Source of the DNA: Linum tenue
Taxonomy: Eukaryota > Streptophyta > Magnoliopsida > Malpighiales > Linaceae
Direction of reading: 5' to 3'
Assembly (NCBI GenBank): GCA_946122785.1
Contig: CAMGYJ010000005.1
Coordinates: 60,896,200-60,960,199 of the forward strand
Length of the DNA stretch: 64,000 bases
Program-made: the position numbers and the translations under genes
Shown: positions 40,723-54,700 of the stretch, piece after piece
Layout of the letters: every line of letters begins with the position of its first letter
How positions within the stretch are numbered: the first letter of the stretch is position 1
The notes under the pieces: model-generated
Database searches by the model: none
What the model was told of the DNA's origin: nothing
Seen by the model: the letters and a program-made list of their open reading frames with translations, nothing else

Positions 40723-43700
40723 CAAATGTACCACCAAACCACGCACATTCAGCCGCGAGCGGTTCGTATACTAGAAACTTGCCCAAGAGTAGTCTTGGCG
40801 GTGTAATCTTCGGCTGTACAAAGCACACCATGGCAGAATGCTTACAGAAGCAGCTATTTGGTCAGCCATTGAAAACTTCAATTTTACTGGCTGCTAATTG
40901 TTCTTTAGCATATCGTTCTGTTCATTCGAATCGTTCAGTTTCCTTTCCTTGTTTTTCTTTTTTGGATTTGTTTCTAGTTTTGTCTCCTTGCTGAATGATG
41001 AGAGTATTTCTACTTGGGATTTCACCAGGCTTACCAGCTACGCATTTTGCTTATGTAAAGAACATAGATGCTGGATTGCCACTGTTCCTATTCAACTATT
41101 CTGATAGGAAACTGTATGGGATCTTTTTTGCTGCCTGCCCTGGGCAAATGAATATTGACCCTTATGGATGGACTGATGGCTCAGAAAGAACAGCATATCC
41201 TGCACAGGTAACCTTGTTTCTGTTCAGAGTGTTCGACTTTGTTTGACGATGATCAAGAAAATGGGGCTGAATTTGACATTTTGTTATTTGTAATGTATTT
41301 TTTCTTGTAAGGTTCGAATTCAGGTTAAGCAGCAGTGTCAACCGTTACTTGAAGGACAGTTCAAACCAGTAATTGCAGACAATTACTACAATGATAAGCA
41401 CTTCTACTTTGAGCTAGATCATGGTCAAACACAGAGGCTTATGGCTTTATTATCATTTTCACCTCTCCCTTCAGGTGCCTCATTCTTGCCATATTCTGCA
41501 AAGGTCGTACCTACGTATCAATACCGTCCTGTACGCAAGAATAAAGAGGAAACAGACGAGTTTGAGGCAGTAAAATTTGAGGCTGATCAAACATTATCTG
41601 AATCTAGTTCAATAAGTGATAAAAGGGACGTAGACGAGGAGTTTACACCACTTGCTTCAGAAATTAAGAACCACAATCCTAGTGGAAACCCACATGATGG
41701 GGATGCCTATTCCACTTCGGTTAGTGAAATCCAGCTAAAGGAAGCAAAGGTAGTAGCAGAAGTAGTTGGTGGAAAAGGAGAGGAAGCGCTTATATTTGAA
41801 AAACTGCGACAATTGTCTCTAAACTCTGCACCAAAAGAGTCATCTTCAGAGTCATCCTTTGAAGTATCTGGTGCTGCAAACCATAGCGTGTCTAAGGAGA
41901 GAAATAATCCAGAGACTGGATCTACTAATGGTTCATGCACCTCATATGATTGTCGGTCCATTACTACTCAGGTTGTTGATAATGCTTTATGCATTACACA
42001 TCTCTGGTTTCTTATACAATTTTCATATCCTTATTTGCTTATGTTCTGATCTATTTCTTGTATGATTACTAAGTTGACGCAAGCATTGGAGGAGCTCAAG
42101 ACTTTTAGCTCCAAACAAGCTCTGAAAGTGAGCCAGTTGGAGAAGAAGCTGGTGCGTCTGTTATGTTCTAGATATTGATTGCCCAGTTCTCTCTGGTTGA
42201 TCACCAAGACTTCTCAGATAGCTTTTGTTTCATTTATATCACTTCTGAATGACACCTGTTAAAAGAACTGATTTATTTTATATCTTTGCTTCCTTGTTTG
42301 TCTATTGTGGGCTCTCCATTGCTCTTGCAGGATAATTGACGGCTCCTAGTCTATTTTCTTCGCACAATTTCTTATGATTCCCCTTCTATTGTGCCAGGTG
42401 GCAGCTGATGTAGAAATTCAACGTCTGAAAGATCACTGTTTCAAGTTGGATGGCACTCCTAGTGCTCCCATCACAAACTTTGGCAAGATAGCGCAAACTG
42501 CACCAGATGATCTGCATTTGGATCTTGGTGACTCCATCTATATCATTGGGGGACATGATGGTAAAACATGGTTATCTTCATTGGATCTCTATCTCCCTTC
42601 AACAGGACAGAGAGAATCTCTGAGTCCTATGAGTTGTGTACGGGCATATGCATCAGTTGCGGAGTTGTATGGTAATCTTTATGTTATGGGTGGTGGGGAT
42701 GGTAATTTGTGGTATGATACAGGTACTGCTTCATCTCCACAATTCTTCTGATTACTTCTTCGTAACTCTGTATTTGTATACCACTATAAAAAAATAGGGG
42801 GGAAACAAAAAAAGAACTCTGTTTGTTCTAATTTAAATCTTTCTTTTTTTTCTTTTCATGAAGTTGAGTCCTACAATCAAGGCAGTAACCGTTGGACGTC
42901 ATCCCCATCCTTGTCTAAAAAGAAGGGCAGCTTAGCTAGTGCTAGCATAAGTGACAAAATATATGCATTTGGGGGTGGCAATGGACAAGAGTCATTTTCA
43001 GATGTTGAGATGCTTGATTTTGATGTTGGCCGATGGATCCAGGCAAGGTCAATGTTACAAAAGGTACAGAATTGATAAATTCTTTGAAATTTATTGGACA
43101 CCGAAGTTTCATTTTTGACAATCACATTTCCCTTTTGCTTCATGTTTTCTAGCGATTTGCTCTTGCTGCTGTGGAACTCAATGGTGCGCTGTATGCTACG
43201 GGTGGCTTCGATGGCAATGTATATCTCAAGTACGATGTCTTTAGTTACATCACAGCTTGTGAATTTTTCAGAGTGAATTTTCTTTTTGTTTCTCTCTTCA
43301 GCAGACAAAGAAAGGGCCATCCTTAGTTGGTCTGGATTTGTGTGGTTGCAGGTCCTGTGAGAGATTTGATCCAAGGGAACATTCCTGGATCAGAATCACG
43401 GATATGAATGAAATCAGGGCCTCTCATTCTTTAGTTGCCTTGAACGACAAAATGTAAGTTCTGCTTGGTTGCACCACTAGTTAACTTTCTCTGGGTGTGC
43501 TCCTTTCGGCGTAAGTAACCTTTGTTCTTGGTAATCTATAGAAGAAATGGATATTAAGGGTGCCTCTTTAGATTTTAAGAAAACTGGGGTTGATTGGGAG
43601 GGGAAATATTTTGTAGTAGTAAGAAAGCTATTGACAGAGTGGTAGATAGTCCTTTTAATTATAAACAAAATGTGCGAGTCTTGGAAATGACTTCTGCTCG

Positions 43701-44298
43701 TCTCTTTAAGAGTCAGATTCCTTGTAGCAAGGGGCAGGAGTTGAAAATAGAATCTTAACAGTGAGAGATAGCATCTATATTTAGAATTGAGTTGCTGTAA
43801 AAAGTTAGGTTGAAGAAATTTGTTTATGTGAGCTTTTCAAGTAATTAGTTCCTCAGTCGAAACCAACACAACCCTTTGAGATAAAGTGTTGGAGCTGTCT
43901 AGTGATGGTGAAATCCTCAACATGCAGATATGCTCTAGGTGGTTCTGACGGTGACAACATGGTGTCGAGCACTGAAATGTACGATCCTCGTAATGGTTCA
44001 TGGATTATTCAAGAACCGATGAAGAAGGCGAGGGCATACTCTGCTGCCGTAGTTGTGAAAGAAGCCATATTTGTATTTGGAGGAGTGGAAGCGGGTGCAA
44101 CTATAACGGACACAGTATGTTAGCCCAACCAAACCAATGACGACTTTTGGCTTGTTTATGATTCAAGGTTTAATGGACACGCCTGACTATGCGTGGGGGA
44201 ATTTGCAGGTAGAGTATTTCAAGGACGGAGAAGGATGGCAAGAACACAAGACGAGTACCATCGGGAAGAGAAGCTTTATGTCCGCGATGGCTGCTTAG
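40686..44298 (+). CDS. DCD-domain and Kelch-repeat protein (10 exons, 690 aa)
   Basis: Exons: 40686-40860, 41029-41207, 41312-41971, 42074-42151, 42398-42722, 42864-43063, 43153-43229, 43352-43453, 43928-44114, 44209-44298. The frame closes exactly. The DCD (development and cell death) domain covers about residues 36-175: GGVIFGCT, LPATHFAYVKNIDAGLPLFLFNY, FAACPGQMNIDPYGWT. It is followed by an acidic linker, a short coiled coil encoded by exons 4-5, then Kelch repeats from about 395 (IYIIGGHDG, LYVMGGGDG, IYAFGGGNG, LYATGGFDG, YALGGSDG, IFVFGGVEAG), forming a beta-propeller for protein binding. DCD proteins are plant-specific and linked to stress and cell-death responses; this DCD-Kelch architecture is known but poorly characterised. 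No lesion seen. Converges with the SIEL-like gene. Confidence 0.93.
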
Positions 44299-45187
44299 CA
44301 TTATCGTTAGGTGGAGGGGGAAGATATGGAGTGGATGGCAAGATCGAGGGTTACCATGGTTGTGATCATCTATCAATTGTCGATTTTGGCTTGATGATTG
44401 GCTTCGGCAATGCAGTCGAGATGTGAGCATGAGCGATTACGACACTTTTGTGCATAGTTCTTTTTGTTTACCACGGGCCATCCACGAGAGTCACAAGATA
44501 TAGTGATTTTGATCATATTGTAAAAACTAAGTTGATACGGGGGTTAACGCAGGGTAGACATTGTTGGTGTAAGTGATGATCAACAATCCTTTTGGGAAAT
44601 AGTCATACAAGATACATTCTCTATACTTGTGTTTTAACAAGCGACCTAAGTAAAAAGGCAGGTGTTTCACCTGATCCAGTAGTACCAACACTCTTGTAGG
44701 GCCCAATTCTTGAACAAGAGCCCAAGACAACGGCCCAATTCAGTGGACGGGCAGTTCCTTGTTTCTCTGGGCTGTACTGCAATGCCAGTCTGCATGGCTT
44801 ACCAAGTACCATTCGTTCCTCAACCTGAATTCAGCAGCAAAATGATCGACAAAGAAGGATTAGTTTGCACTGATCGGCGGAAGGCATTCTTTCGAAACCA
44901 AATTCTGCAACGTACATCTGGCTCTGCGAATGGCAAGCTTGGCTATGTTATCCGACAGGCCACGAGGGAAATACTCTCGGCGAGCCGAATTCAAAACCTA
45001 GGATTCAGATGAAACAAAGCAATAATCAATGAAAAACATCATAACAGTATGGAATTCCATCCACTGAGAGAAACAAAGAAGCATTGCTTGCCAAGATTTA
45101 ATGAGCGCAGGCTCAGCCTCCAGTGCTCCTGCAGCCGTAAATAGTTGTTGTATGAACACTCAATGACAAGCATACGAGACTCCGAGT
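44299..45187. other. Shared 3' region of two convergent genes
   Basis: About 890 bp between stop codons. It must hold both 3' UTRs. A 100-codon frame at 44710-45012 has no recognised domain. Confidence 0.55.
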
Positions 45188-48100
45188 TCATTTCCTCTCA
45201 ACCCTCTGGAGATAAACTTCTTTCTTCTGGCAAAGATATGCTAATGGATGTTTCGGACCACCACGTCCTTTGGCTAACCAGACATCCTCCGACGTACATT
45301 CCATCCCCAGACAGACTCTCAAACTGAATGAACTCACTTTCGGGGGTCCATAAAAGGGTGCGGGCATAGAGATCTTCTTCTTCATCTTCGCTCCAACAGA
45401 AACCACTTGTAGATTTGGATCCAAGAACAGAAACTGAGTCAACTGACCATCATCTGATGTTAAACTCAGCCAAAGCCTACCCTCACTGGATATGTTATGC
45501 AAAGTGATGTCCACAGGTATAGCTACAGGCAATCCCGGGATGAAAGGTAGAGGATGGTGGGAACCATACCCGGGGATAACCAATTCTGCACTGACATGTG
45601 TAATCTTACTCCTTAAAGTGAACTGCCCAAGGGAGAAGGTATCAGCCAACTTTTTAAAGAAGAGGGGAGCAGTGGAGAGAATGCCGGCCTGGTTTAATGT
45701 CTGCTTAACTTGGGTGACAAAGCTAGACGGTTCCATCGATCCTTCCTGGAGGAGAGATTCCACTTGTGAGATTGTGGCCGACAACCTTGTAGTCAAAGTA
45801 GTACCCCAGCAGCTGAAATTGCCTTTGGCTAGCTTTAATAAGCAAGAAAAGAGAACAAGCTCCAAGATATGTAAATCCTCTTCCTTAGAGAACCCTATAA
45901 ATCTCGACCTTATTTCTCTGAGTCTGTAGTCTAACTTGCTCAGTAAGACCTCCAACTCGCCTATTTGGTGAGAGTGTCGAAAACAGAAAATGTGGCCTGA
46001 TACTTTGGCTAGTATCTTAACCACTTGGACATAATGCAATGTAAATGCACATGCACCAGAAGATTCAGGGGAGTTGGGCCTGTACATTGACACCTCTTCC
46101 TTGCAAGCACTGCATGGAGAAAGCAGTAAAAAGGTAGGGGGTCAGATTTTTAAACTAAAATGTATCATTAGAAGGGAAGAATAAAAGATTAAAGATCCAA
46201 CAAAACATGACCTCAGAGTTCTCAGTGCTTCAGAGTTACAGCTTGATTTTCCAAACAACCAAATATCTCTGACTCTTCCAAGTATAAGATTCAAGTATTT
46301 CAGGATGTCGGTATCATCATTTTGATTGTAAGATACAATTGTTGCTGCTATATTACCACTTGATTCACATGGTAGCAGCTGCCATGAAGTTGTATTGCTT
46401 TTATTATCATCCTGGCTAGGAATATCATGAACAACTGGAGACCTTGGATGCTCCTCAGGTATGCATTCTGCCACAGAGCTGGCTGATATGCTCTTCTCGG
46501 TTAAATAAGTTAACAGGGTAGTCTGGTCCATAATGTCACCCAAACCAAGAGAGATCCTCCCTATATGTGTAACTGCAAAAGAATATAAATGTGGTGGTAT
46601 ATGTTTTCCTCTATGATCCTTAGAAAGTGGAGCTGAGATGGAAAGTACAAGGTAAGCTGCTGTATTTGCACTATCGAGGCTCAATGTTCCCTCAAAAACT
46701 GGCTCGAGCTGACTCCAAACAACAAGAAAGTTATCATATAAACATTACCAACTATTAACAAAAAATTCCACACATGTCTGATATATACATAACCAGCACA
46801 CTACTAGTAAATAATAGATATAATCGTAGCTAGCAGGCTCATCATAACAAATCATTGTAGCTAGCAGGCTAAAAGATGTGGGCAGGAAGCATTTTAAGAA
46901 GCTGCCAGAAATCAGAATGAGGAATACAAATGAAGAAAGTGCCATTGTTAGGGGGAAAACAGATGATTACCTGGTCGCAAACATCATTGATCACTTGTGA
47001 AGCAAAATTTCCATGGTTTCGACCCAAATGAAACAGAACAGAGAAGGTATCAGCTTCATCCTGTGTGCGAGAACATGGAAGAAAAGGTTTACTTTGTCTT
47101 ACACGAAGAAAGGTGGCACCTTGTTACTTTTGGTCCTATGAGATACTAGTCCCCAGAGAGAGAGAGAGAGAGGTAACGTACCTGGGGATGCACCTCCAAA
47201 TTTTTTAGAAGGCTGCTAACTGAGCTCCTAAAACAATCCACTTCAGATAGCTTAACCGATCTGAAAGTTCTTCTGGCAGCATATCTGATTATATCACTCT
47301 TATCAGCAAGTGTTCCGAGGAACTGCAAGTCAAACCAGTCATCCAACTGTCAGTTACTCTGTATCGAATGATACAAAACAAGATGTAATAGTAGAAAGCA
47401 GGAACCGTCAGAAAAAAGTTGTGGTTACAATCTTACGATAAAGATATCTGCTAGCATGTATTCTAAAGAACTGACAAAATGGATCCTCCACAGCAATATA
47501 AACAGAGACGCATGTGGAATGAATGCTTGAAACATCATACTATATCTGCAATGCTTCTGACCTAGACAAATATATAAAAGGGGGTAAGAAACCTACCATG
47601 TGCATCTGCTCCTTTTGTACATTAACAAAACCATGTCCCGCCATATAATGCAACGTTTCCAAAGCTTCTAACCTGACAGCTACTGTGTGATCATTCAGCA
47701 TATTGATTAACAGATTCGAGGCCTGCGCAGCAAACTCAGCAGAAAGGTGGACCAGCTTCCGCAATGAGCAACAGGCAGACTTCACCACCTTCATAGAAGC
47801 ACAAAAGCAAGATCATATACCGATTTGCAATCGCCTTAATGAATTTGTTGCATCACTCGTCTATGAGAATGATTGAATTTGACGTTAACCAGAAGGAAGA
47901 ATAGAAAAACGAAATGTTGCTATCACGACAGATTAGACTGGGAACCCATAACCATGATTGCGAATCTCTGGCAGGGGAAAAAATTTAATAAATACAATCG
48001 AAGGTGGGAAACTATGGATCTTCCCTCAATGTGTATGCCTACTGAAGGTTGTAATTTACAGCGCAGCTACTTGACAATGCGAAGTTACCTCGTGGAACTC

Positions 48101-49189
48101 ATCCTCAAGCCCATGCAGAAAGGCTCCCGCACCATTTGATGCAAACATTTGAAGCACCCTCGAAGTCAGTTGAGCTTGAGATCTATTTTCTTTCTTTCCT
48201 TCGGATGACTTAGCTTGAGCAATCTTCTTTTCCAAGGCCCCTGTGATCTTAGACAGACTCTGTAACAAAATCTCCTCAGATACCATGGACTCGGTTACCT
48301 TGCCAAGGGCTTTAAATGCTTCAACTCTGACCTCCACGCTCATATCTCTCACTACACAACACAGCTGCAACCGATGTAGTTTGATAAAACATCACATAGC
48401 AAATTCATCTAACAACATATAACAGAGATGTTCAACAAGCTGCCCTGTAAGTACCTGAATAAATACAACATTCCCCATTGTATCTTTCTCTTTATGGGCT
48501 GCGAAGAGCATTGTACCCCACTCAATTACCACGCGAACCGCTGCAGAACGCACACAATCCTCGGCATCCCGCAGAAGCTCAACAGCTCGACGGAAGCATC
48601 CTTCGATCAAGCCAACATCCTCGAACTCGTTGCATCTTGATAATCCAGCTAGGCCGTCCAATGCAGCTTTCCTCACATAAGGATAAGGATCCTTCGTCAA
48701 ACCGAAGAACACAGTGAACAACACGGAAGCACCTATCCCTAGCCTTTCCGCATTCGTGAGAAGTTGCAGCCGCCCGGTGACCGACGGTAGAAAGCACAGC
48801 GAGACAAATATCCGATCGTCGAGCTCGATTTCTGGATTCCCGTGTTTATCCGACAACGAAGCGAGCGTGGCCAGTATCTCGGAAGCGAAGGTGGATGATC
48901 CCGCGGAGAGCGACGAGTAGAAGCTGGAACGGAGGCCATCGAAGACAGCGGTGGAGAGAGAAGGACGAAGGGACGCAATATCGTCGAGTAGTTTAAGAGC
49001 GTGGTGGCGGAGGGGCGAGTCGCCGGCGTGTTGAAGAGAGCGAATTAGGATTTCGAGGGTTGAAGAGATTGTGGAATTGGAAGTGTGAGGGTTGACGATG
49101 AGCGACCTCATTGAAGCCATGAACTGGAGACATAGAGGCTTCTCTGCGTCCAGAGAGAGCTCACAAACGCTCCTCACCTGCTGCTCCAT
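45188..49189 (-). CDS. SIEL: SIEL / Integrator subunit 4-like ARM-HEAT protein (7 exons, 950 aa)
   Basis: Exons (5'-3' on minus): 49189-48455, 48364-48089, 47788-47597, 47322-47182, 47060-46971, 46708-46212, 46109-45188, with consistent splice sites and exact frame. The start MEQQVRSVCEL is chosen although the frame is open 22 codons further up. The N-terminal two thirds are alpha-helical ARM/HEAT repeats (DPYPYVRKAALDGLAGL, DMSVEVRVEAFKALGKV, DHTVAVRLEALETLHYM, SDIIRYAARRTFRSV); the C-terminal part (VSAELVIPGYGSHHPLPFIPGLP, then a beta-rich section) matches the INTS4 family. In Arabidopsis SIEL binds SHORT-ROOT and helps its cell-to-cell movement; INTS4 is part of the Integrator RNA-processing complex. 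Length fits SIEL (about 940). Intact. Confidence 0.9.
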
Positions 49190-50446
49190 CGACGTTCGCT
49201 GTGTTTCGGAGAGAACCGTTTGAAGCCGAAGGTGAAAGAAAGGGGTTAAATGCACCGATTGCCACTTTACTTTTGTAATTACTGCACGTTCATCACTCTA
49301 AATTTTTTTTCCCAACTAAAGCATGTATATTATCAATGGAGTTAAACTTGTGATTTTATAGAGTAGGATTTTGGTGTTTAGGAGTATAAAAATGTAAGAT
49401 TTTAAGCGTAAATTTTGACTATAATTTTAAGAGAAAAGTGTGATTTTACGTAGAAGCGTTTTGGTGACCTTGAAATATAAAAGCGTAAGTTTTTAAGTTT
49501 TATAGCATGATTTTGACTACATTGTATGTCGTATTCTGGTTGCAACGTCACCATTTCCGTCCTCTGACCTAAAGGTAGGTAGACAAATGGTAATTTTCCG
49601 TGACACGCTAGCATTCCATGTCAGCACAGCTGCTGACTCATATGTGGGCTACATCAAACGTTGGACCCACTAATTTATAATGAAATTTCCAGGCAACAAT
49701 AGAAAGGTGAGCAGTGTCTCCTCGTATTCCTGCTTTCTATTCTCTACAATAGTTCGAAAACTAAAAAGGCAAAACACTTACTCTTCAAAGAAACCGATTC
49801 AGCAAGTCGGTCGTGAGAAGAAAGGAGACCGATTTAGCAAGACGATCGTGAGAAGAAATTAAAAAAATTGTCACAGTTGTCATTGTTTTTTATAATTGAA
49901 TCAGGTCCATTCAACTACAAATCCTTCGTTCTTCCTCTAATTCATATTTTGTTTGCATTTTGTCTTGTTGTTAGGGATTTGAAACGAGAGACGGACGAAG
50001 ATGCTTGTAGATGTGTTAAAATAAGTTGTGATTGTTCATTCTGTACACCTCTGGGATCCTCTTGTGTAAGACAAGAACAAGACGCTTAATATTATCTTCA
50101 AGTGGTGGATCGATCCAACAAATATAATTACATGCATTTGCAGTTTTGCACCCTACAAATCAAACAAGAGAAGAACCAAAACCATATATTACAAACAGGA
50201 AAGTTATGAAATATGTCGTGAAAGCCAAACTAAAAGCCAAGAGTTAAGTATTCAATGTACCCCATAATTGGCGCAACCAATATATATTCCTTGTCGTCGC
50301 CACTTCCCCCATCTCTCTCTCAAACTTAGGTCACCTAATTCGCGTGAACTACTCCCGCGCTCCCGCTTTGGTTCGCAAAAACACTAGGTTGTGCTTGGTT
50401 GAACATATTTCATATCTTAGCATGTGAATATGACAATAGGAATGAT
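49190..50446. other. Intergenic DNA upstream of the SIEL-like gene
   Basis: It holds the presumed promoter and short leader of the SIEL-like gene on the minus strand, then AT-rich DNA. No further gene or named repeat is supported. Confidence 0.55.
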
Positions 50447-51334
50447 TGTTGGACCATTTGGAGTCAAGACCACGACAAAAATCAAGACGTTGGAGAAGTC
50501 ATGGTTCAGAGCACCTAAGTCAAGGCCAGACTGTGACTCCCATAAAAGAGGCCATGAGATATACAAAGTTCTAGGAGCCAAACCATAATTCAAGGGCAGT
50601 TGAAGAAATCATGGTGACATTTATAATAGAAACCTTGACCAGTGTAAACGAAACAAAGTACTTTGGGTCGACATCATGGTTTAGCATCCATTCCCATGGT
50701 CGTGATCTACGATCCTTGCGCACTTCTGGGTATAAAATGGAGCTAAGCCATTTTTGAAGAGAGACAAGTTTTGGAGAGAGAAAGGAGTAGCAGCCTCCTA
50801 AAGAGAGAAAGTGACGAACAAGGAGCTCTATGTGGTGATTAAAGGCTTCAATCCTCAATTGGAGCTAGATTTCTCACCAAGGAGTGAAGATTGGAGCTCT
50901 AGAAGAAGAAACCATCCCTATGATGTTGATTTCTCTTATTGAGTTTGTGATTCCTCTTCTTTCTCTCAGTATGGAGTAGACTCATTCTCACTTCGGTGTG
51001 TAGAACTCTAGCCATGTATGTTGGAATTTGATGTTGAATGATTTCTATCCTTGATACACTCTTTTTATATATTTAATTGAGGTATTTTCATGAAATTGAT
51101 TGAGTATTGATAGAACTCTCCAATTTGAGATATTAACCTAAGGTGGAGAATATCCAATTAGGTTGATTAGATTATATATTCAATTGTCCATTGTGGGTCA
51201 ATTGAACTAGTATAATATTGGACTACAATGCCATATGGGATAGAAATCCTTTAGTGGGACTCTAAACTGCATTCCATAGGTCTATTTTGCCGGATGTGGA
51301 AACTTTCCCTTTAGATAGTTCATCGATTCTAACA
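50447..51334 (-). repeat. 3' LTR of copia B (888 bp)
   Basis: It starts TGTTAGAATCG right after a polypurine tract and ends GGTCCAACA. A minus-strand TATATAAAAAG motif lies at about 51062-51072. Confidence 0.7.
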
Positions 51335-51767
51335 ATCCCCCACTTGGTCAACAAGAGTCGAGAAAACCTGCCTCGAACAAGTAACGCATACATAAAGGTA
51401 TCTTTTTGATTTGAACCTTTACCTAGTGTAAGCATCTCAAAGTTCATAGCGAATCAATGACGGGCTTAAGCCTAGGAGTCAAGATCCAAAGCTAGAACCG
51501 GAGATACCACACAAGTTCTTGTCTCTTCTCTAAAACACAACCACCAACAAGGGTAGCACTATTATGGCCAGGTGCTGACATAGATGACATTCCAAATGCA
51601 CGTCATTAAGAGTTCTATAACTCACCCTTCTTACGACTAATTTATTTGTACAATAAATTAGTTCCCATTTAGAGTAACTCGTTATTACCACATTGAACCT
51701 TTTAATTAGTGAATACCTAAAGAAAAGGTTGGGTTTCCATTACTTCTAACTATACAAAAGGTCTCAA

Positions 51768-54700
51768 TCACATCCCTTGGGATGTCTCATAGATCATGCC
51801 TCTTGGCAATCCCTTCGTAAGTGGACCTGCCAAATTGTTGCAAGACCTTACATACACAATAAAAATGATTCCGTTAGTGATCAAATACCTAACGTAATCA
51901 TGTCTTAGGATAATGTGTCTAGAATTACCATTGTAAATCTTGTTATAAGCTCTAGACAGTGTATCCTCACTATCACAGAAGATAGAAATGGCTGGCATCG
52001 ATTGTGGCCACAACTCTATATCTACCAACATGTTGCTTAGCCATTCTGCTTCTTTTCCAGCCATCGCTTCCATAGTGGATTGTGTAATACATGTTTGTTT
52101 CTTCGAAGCCCAATAAACAGCTCCACCACCTAGTGTAAAAATTCATCACGTTGGATATTTATTATCACTAGCGCTCGTGATCCAACTAGCATAAGAAAAT
52201 TCTTATAGTACAGCGGGGAAGTTGCTATAGAAGAGTCCTAAATCTTTGGTTCTTTTCAAATAACCAAAGACTCTTCCTATAGCTCTCCAATGATCAGCAC
52301 TAGGATTACTAGTGAACCTATAAAGTTTGCACACCGCAAATGCAATATCGGGCCTAGTACAACCCATTGCATACATCAAACTTCCAATAACACTAGAATA
52401 CTCAACTTGTGCCACTGCCCTTCCCTCATTCGCACAAATCTTAAAAGAAGCATCATAAGGGGTGTTAGCTTCCTTTATGTCCAAATGCTCGAATTTCTTG
52501 AGCATCTTCTCGACATAATGTGACTGACTCAAAGCAAAACCTCCACTATGTTTCTTTACTTTGATGCCCAATACAGTATCAACTTCTCCAAGATCTTTCA
52601 TTTGGAAGCAAGAAGTTAGATACTCATTGGTCTCATTTATGCCCTTCATGTTAGTTCCTATAATCAACATATCATCAACATAAAGGCATATAATGACCAT
52701 ATACTCTTTTGTGCACTTTGAATAAATGCACTAATCAGTAGAGTTATAAGAAAATCCATGAGCCAAGATAACAATCAAATTTTTCGTGTCATTGCTTAGG
52801 TGCTTGCTTTAGTCCATACATTGACTTTTGCAACTTACACACCTTTCCTTCATTTTTCAGGCAACACGAACCCTTCTGGTTGCTCGATATACACTTCTTC
52901 ATCAAGCTCACCATTTAAAAATGTCGTCTTTATGTCCATTTGGTGTACAAACAGATTGTAAATATAAGCCAAAGCTAAAAGCACCCTTATGGAAGTAATT
53001 CTCGCAACTGGTGCATAGGTGTCAAAGTAATCTACTCCTTCCTTTTGACTAAACCCTTTTGCTACCAATCTAGTTTTGAAAGTATGTATTGATCCATCTG
53101 TGTTATACTTAATCCAAAATACCCATTTACATCCAATAGCTTTAGATCCAGGAGGCAGATCCATAAGAACCCAAGTCTTATTTGTTAATAATGAATCAAT
53201 CTCATCATTAACAGCCTCATTCCAGAAAGCAGAATCTCTAGAAACCATTGCTTCTTGATAAGTTTTGGGATCATCTTGCACATTGAACAGAATATGTATC
53301 TTTCTTGTAACATTATTTAACCTATCTCCCTCTACATGAAAGACTATAACTTGAGGATCAATAAAATATGGACCAAAACTCTTTTCTTTTCTAGCCCTTT
53401 GACTTCTTCGTGGTTCATTAGCAACGGGGTCATCTAAAGGCCTTTTGCTACTAGAACCAGTGTAAAAAATGGGAGTCTGCAGAAGTAACTCGACATGGTT
53501 CTACATTTGCAGAATCACGTCGAAACTTGTTCTCAAAGAACTCAACATCCCTTGATTCCACAAACACATTAGATTCTAAATCTAGAACCTAATAGGATTT
53601 CGAGTTTTTTGCATGTCCAAGAAAAACACCTTTCAAAGCTCGGGGACCTAACTTAGTTCGCTTAGGATCTGGGACTCTATAGAAAGCAAGACAACCCCAA
53701 ACTCTAAGATAACTCAAGTTAGGTTTCCTTCCCTTCCACAACGCATAGGCAGATTCCTTTATCTTCTTAGAGGGAATCCTATTGTGTACATGGCAGGCTG
53801 TTAGCAAAGCCTCACCCCACAAATTGTTTGGAGCACTAGCGTTAATCATGTCATAAAGAACTCCATTTTTTTCTTTCTGCTAATCCATTTTGTTGTGGGG
53901 TGTAAGGAGCAGTCCTTTGATGTATCAAACCATGTTGCTCACAAAACTCGTTAAAGTTATTAGGAAAATACTCTCTACCTCTATCACTTCGAAGGATTTG
54001 TATTTTCATACCTTTTTGAGTTTCGACAACATATTTATACAACTTAAACTTATCAAAGGCTTCATCATTGGTTCGCATTAAATATACATAGGTAAATCGA
54101 GTACTATCATCAATAAAAGTAATAAAGTACCTACATCCTCCTCTAGTTAATTGACGATGAAATTCACAAATATCATAATGTACTAATTCTAATAATTCTG
54201 AATTTCTATCAGCCAACTTAGAAAATGGGTTTCTCTTCATCTTAGCTTGCACACAGATTTCACATTTATCTCCACTGTCATCACCACAAACTACTAATCC
54301 ATTTTTAGACTTGTATTTCTGAGTCGTAAAGTAAACATGCCCCAAACGATTATGACATAAATCAAACAAAGTACTTTCTATACAATAATTTGCATGCATA
54401 TTGATATAAGCAGAACCATCAACTTTATTATTATTACCATTGTCAATACTTAGCTTAAACATACCATCACAACATAGCCCTTCCCAACAAACATACCAGC
54501 CATGGTCAGAATCACCCTATCAAATTCTATCCTAACCTTTATCCCTTTCTTACAAAGCATGAAACCAGAAACCAAGTTCTTTCTAACAACATGAACATGA
54601 AGGACATTAGTGAAAACATCTTTCTTCCTCGAAGTGAAGAAAAGCTTCACGGTTCCATATCCAAGGACCTCGATCTTGCGATGGTCACCCAACAGAACTT

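Noticed and set aside
44710..45012. 100-codon frame between the convergent genes
   Set aside because: Lies in expected 3' UTR space; no family recognised and no sign of its own promoter.
50732..50738. Plus-strand TATAAAA as a promoter
   Set aside because: It sits inside the minus-oriented LTR of copia B with no downstream plus-strand gene.
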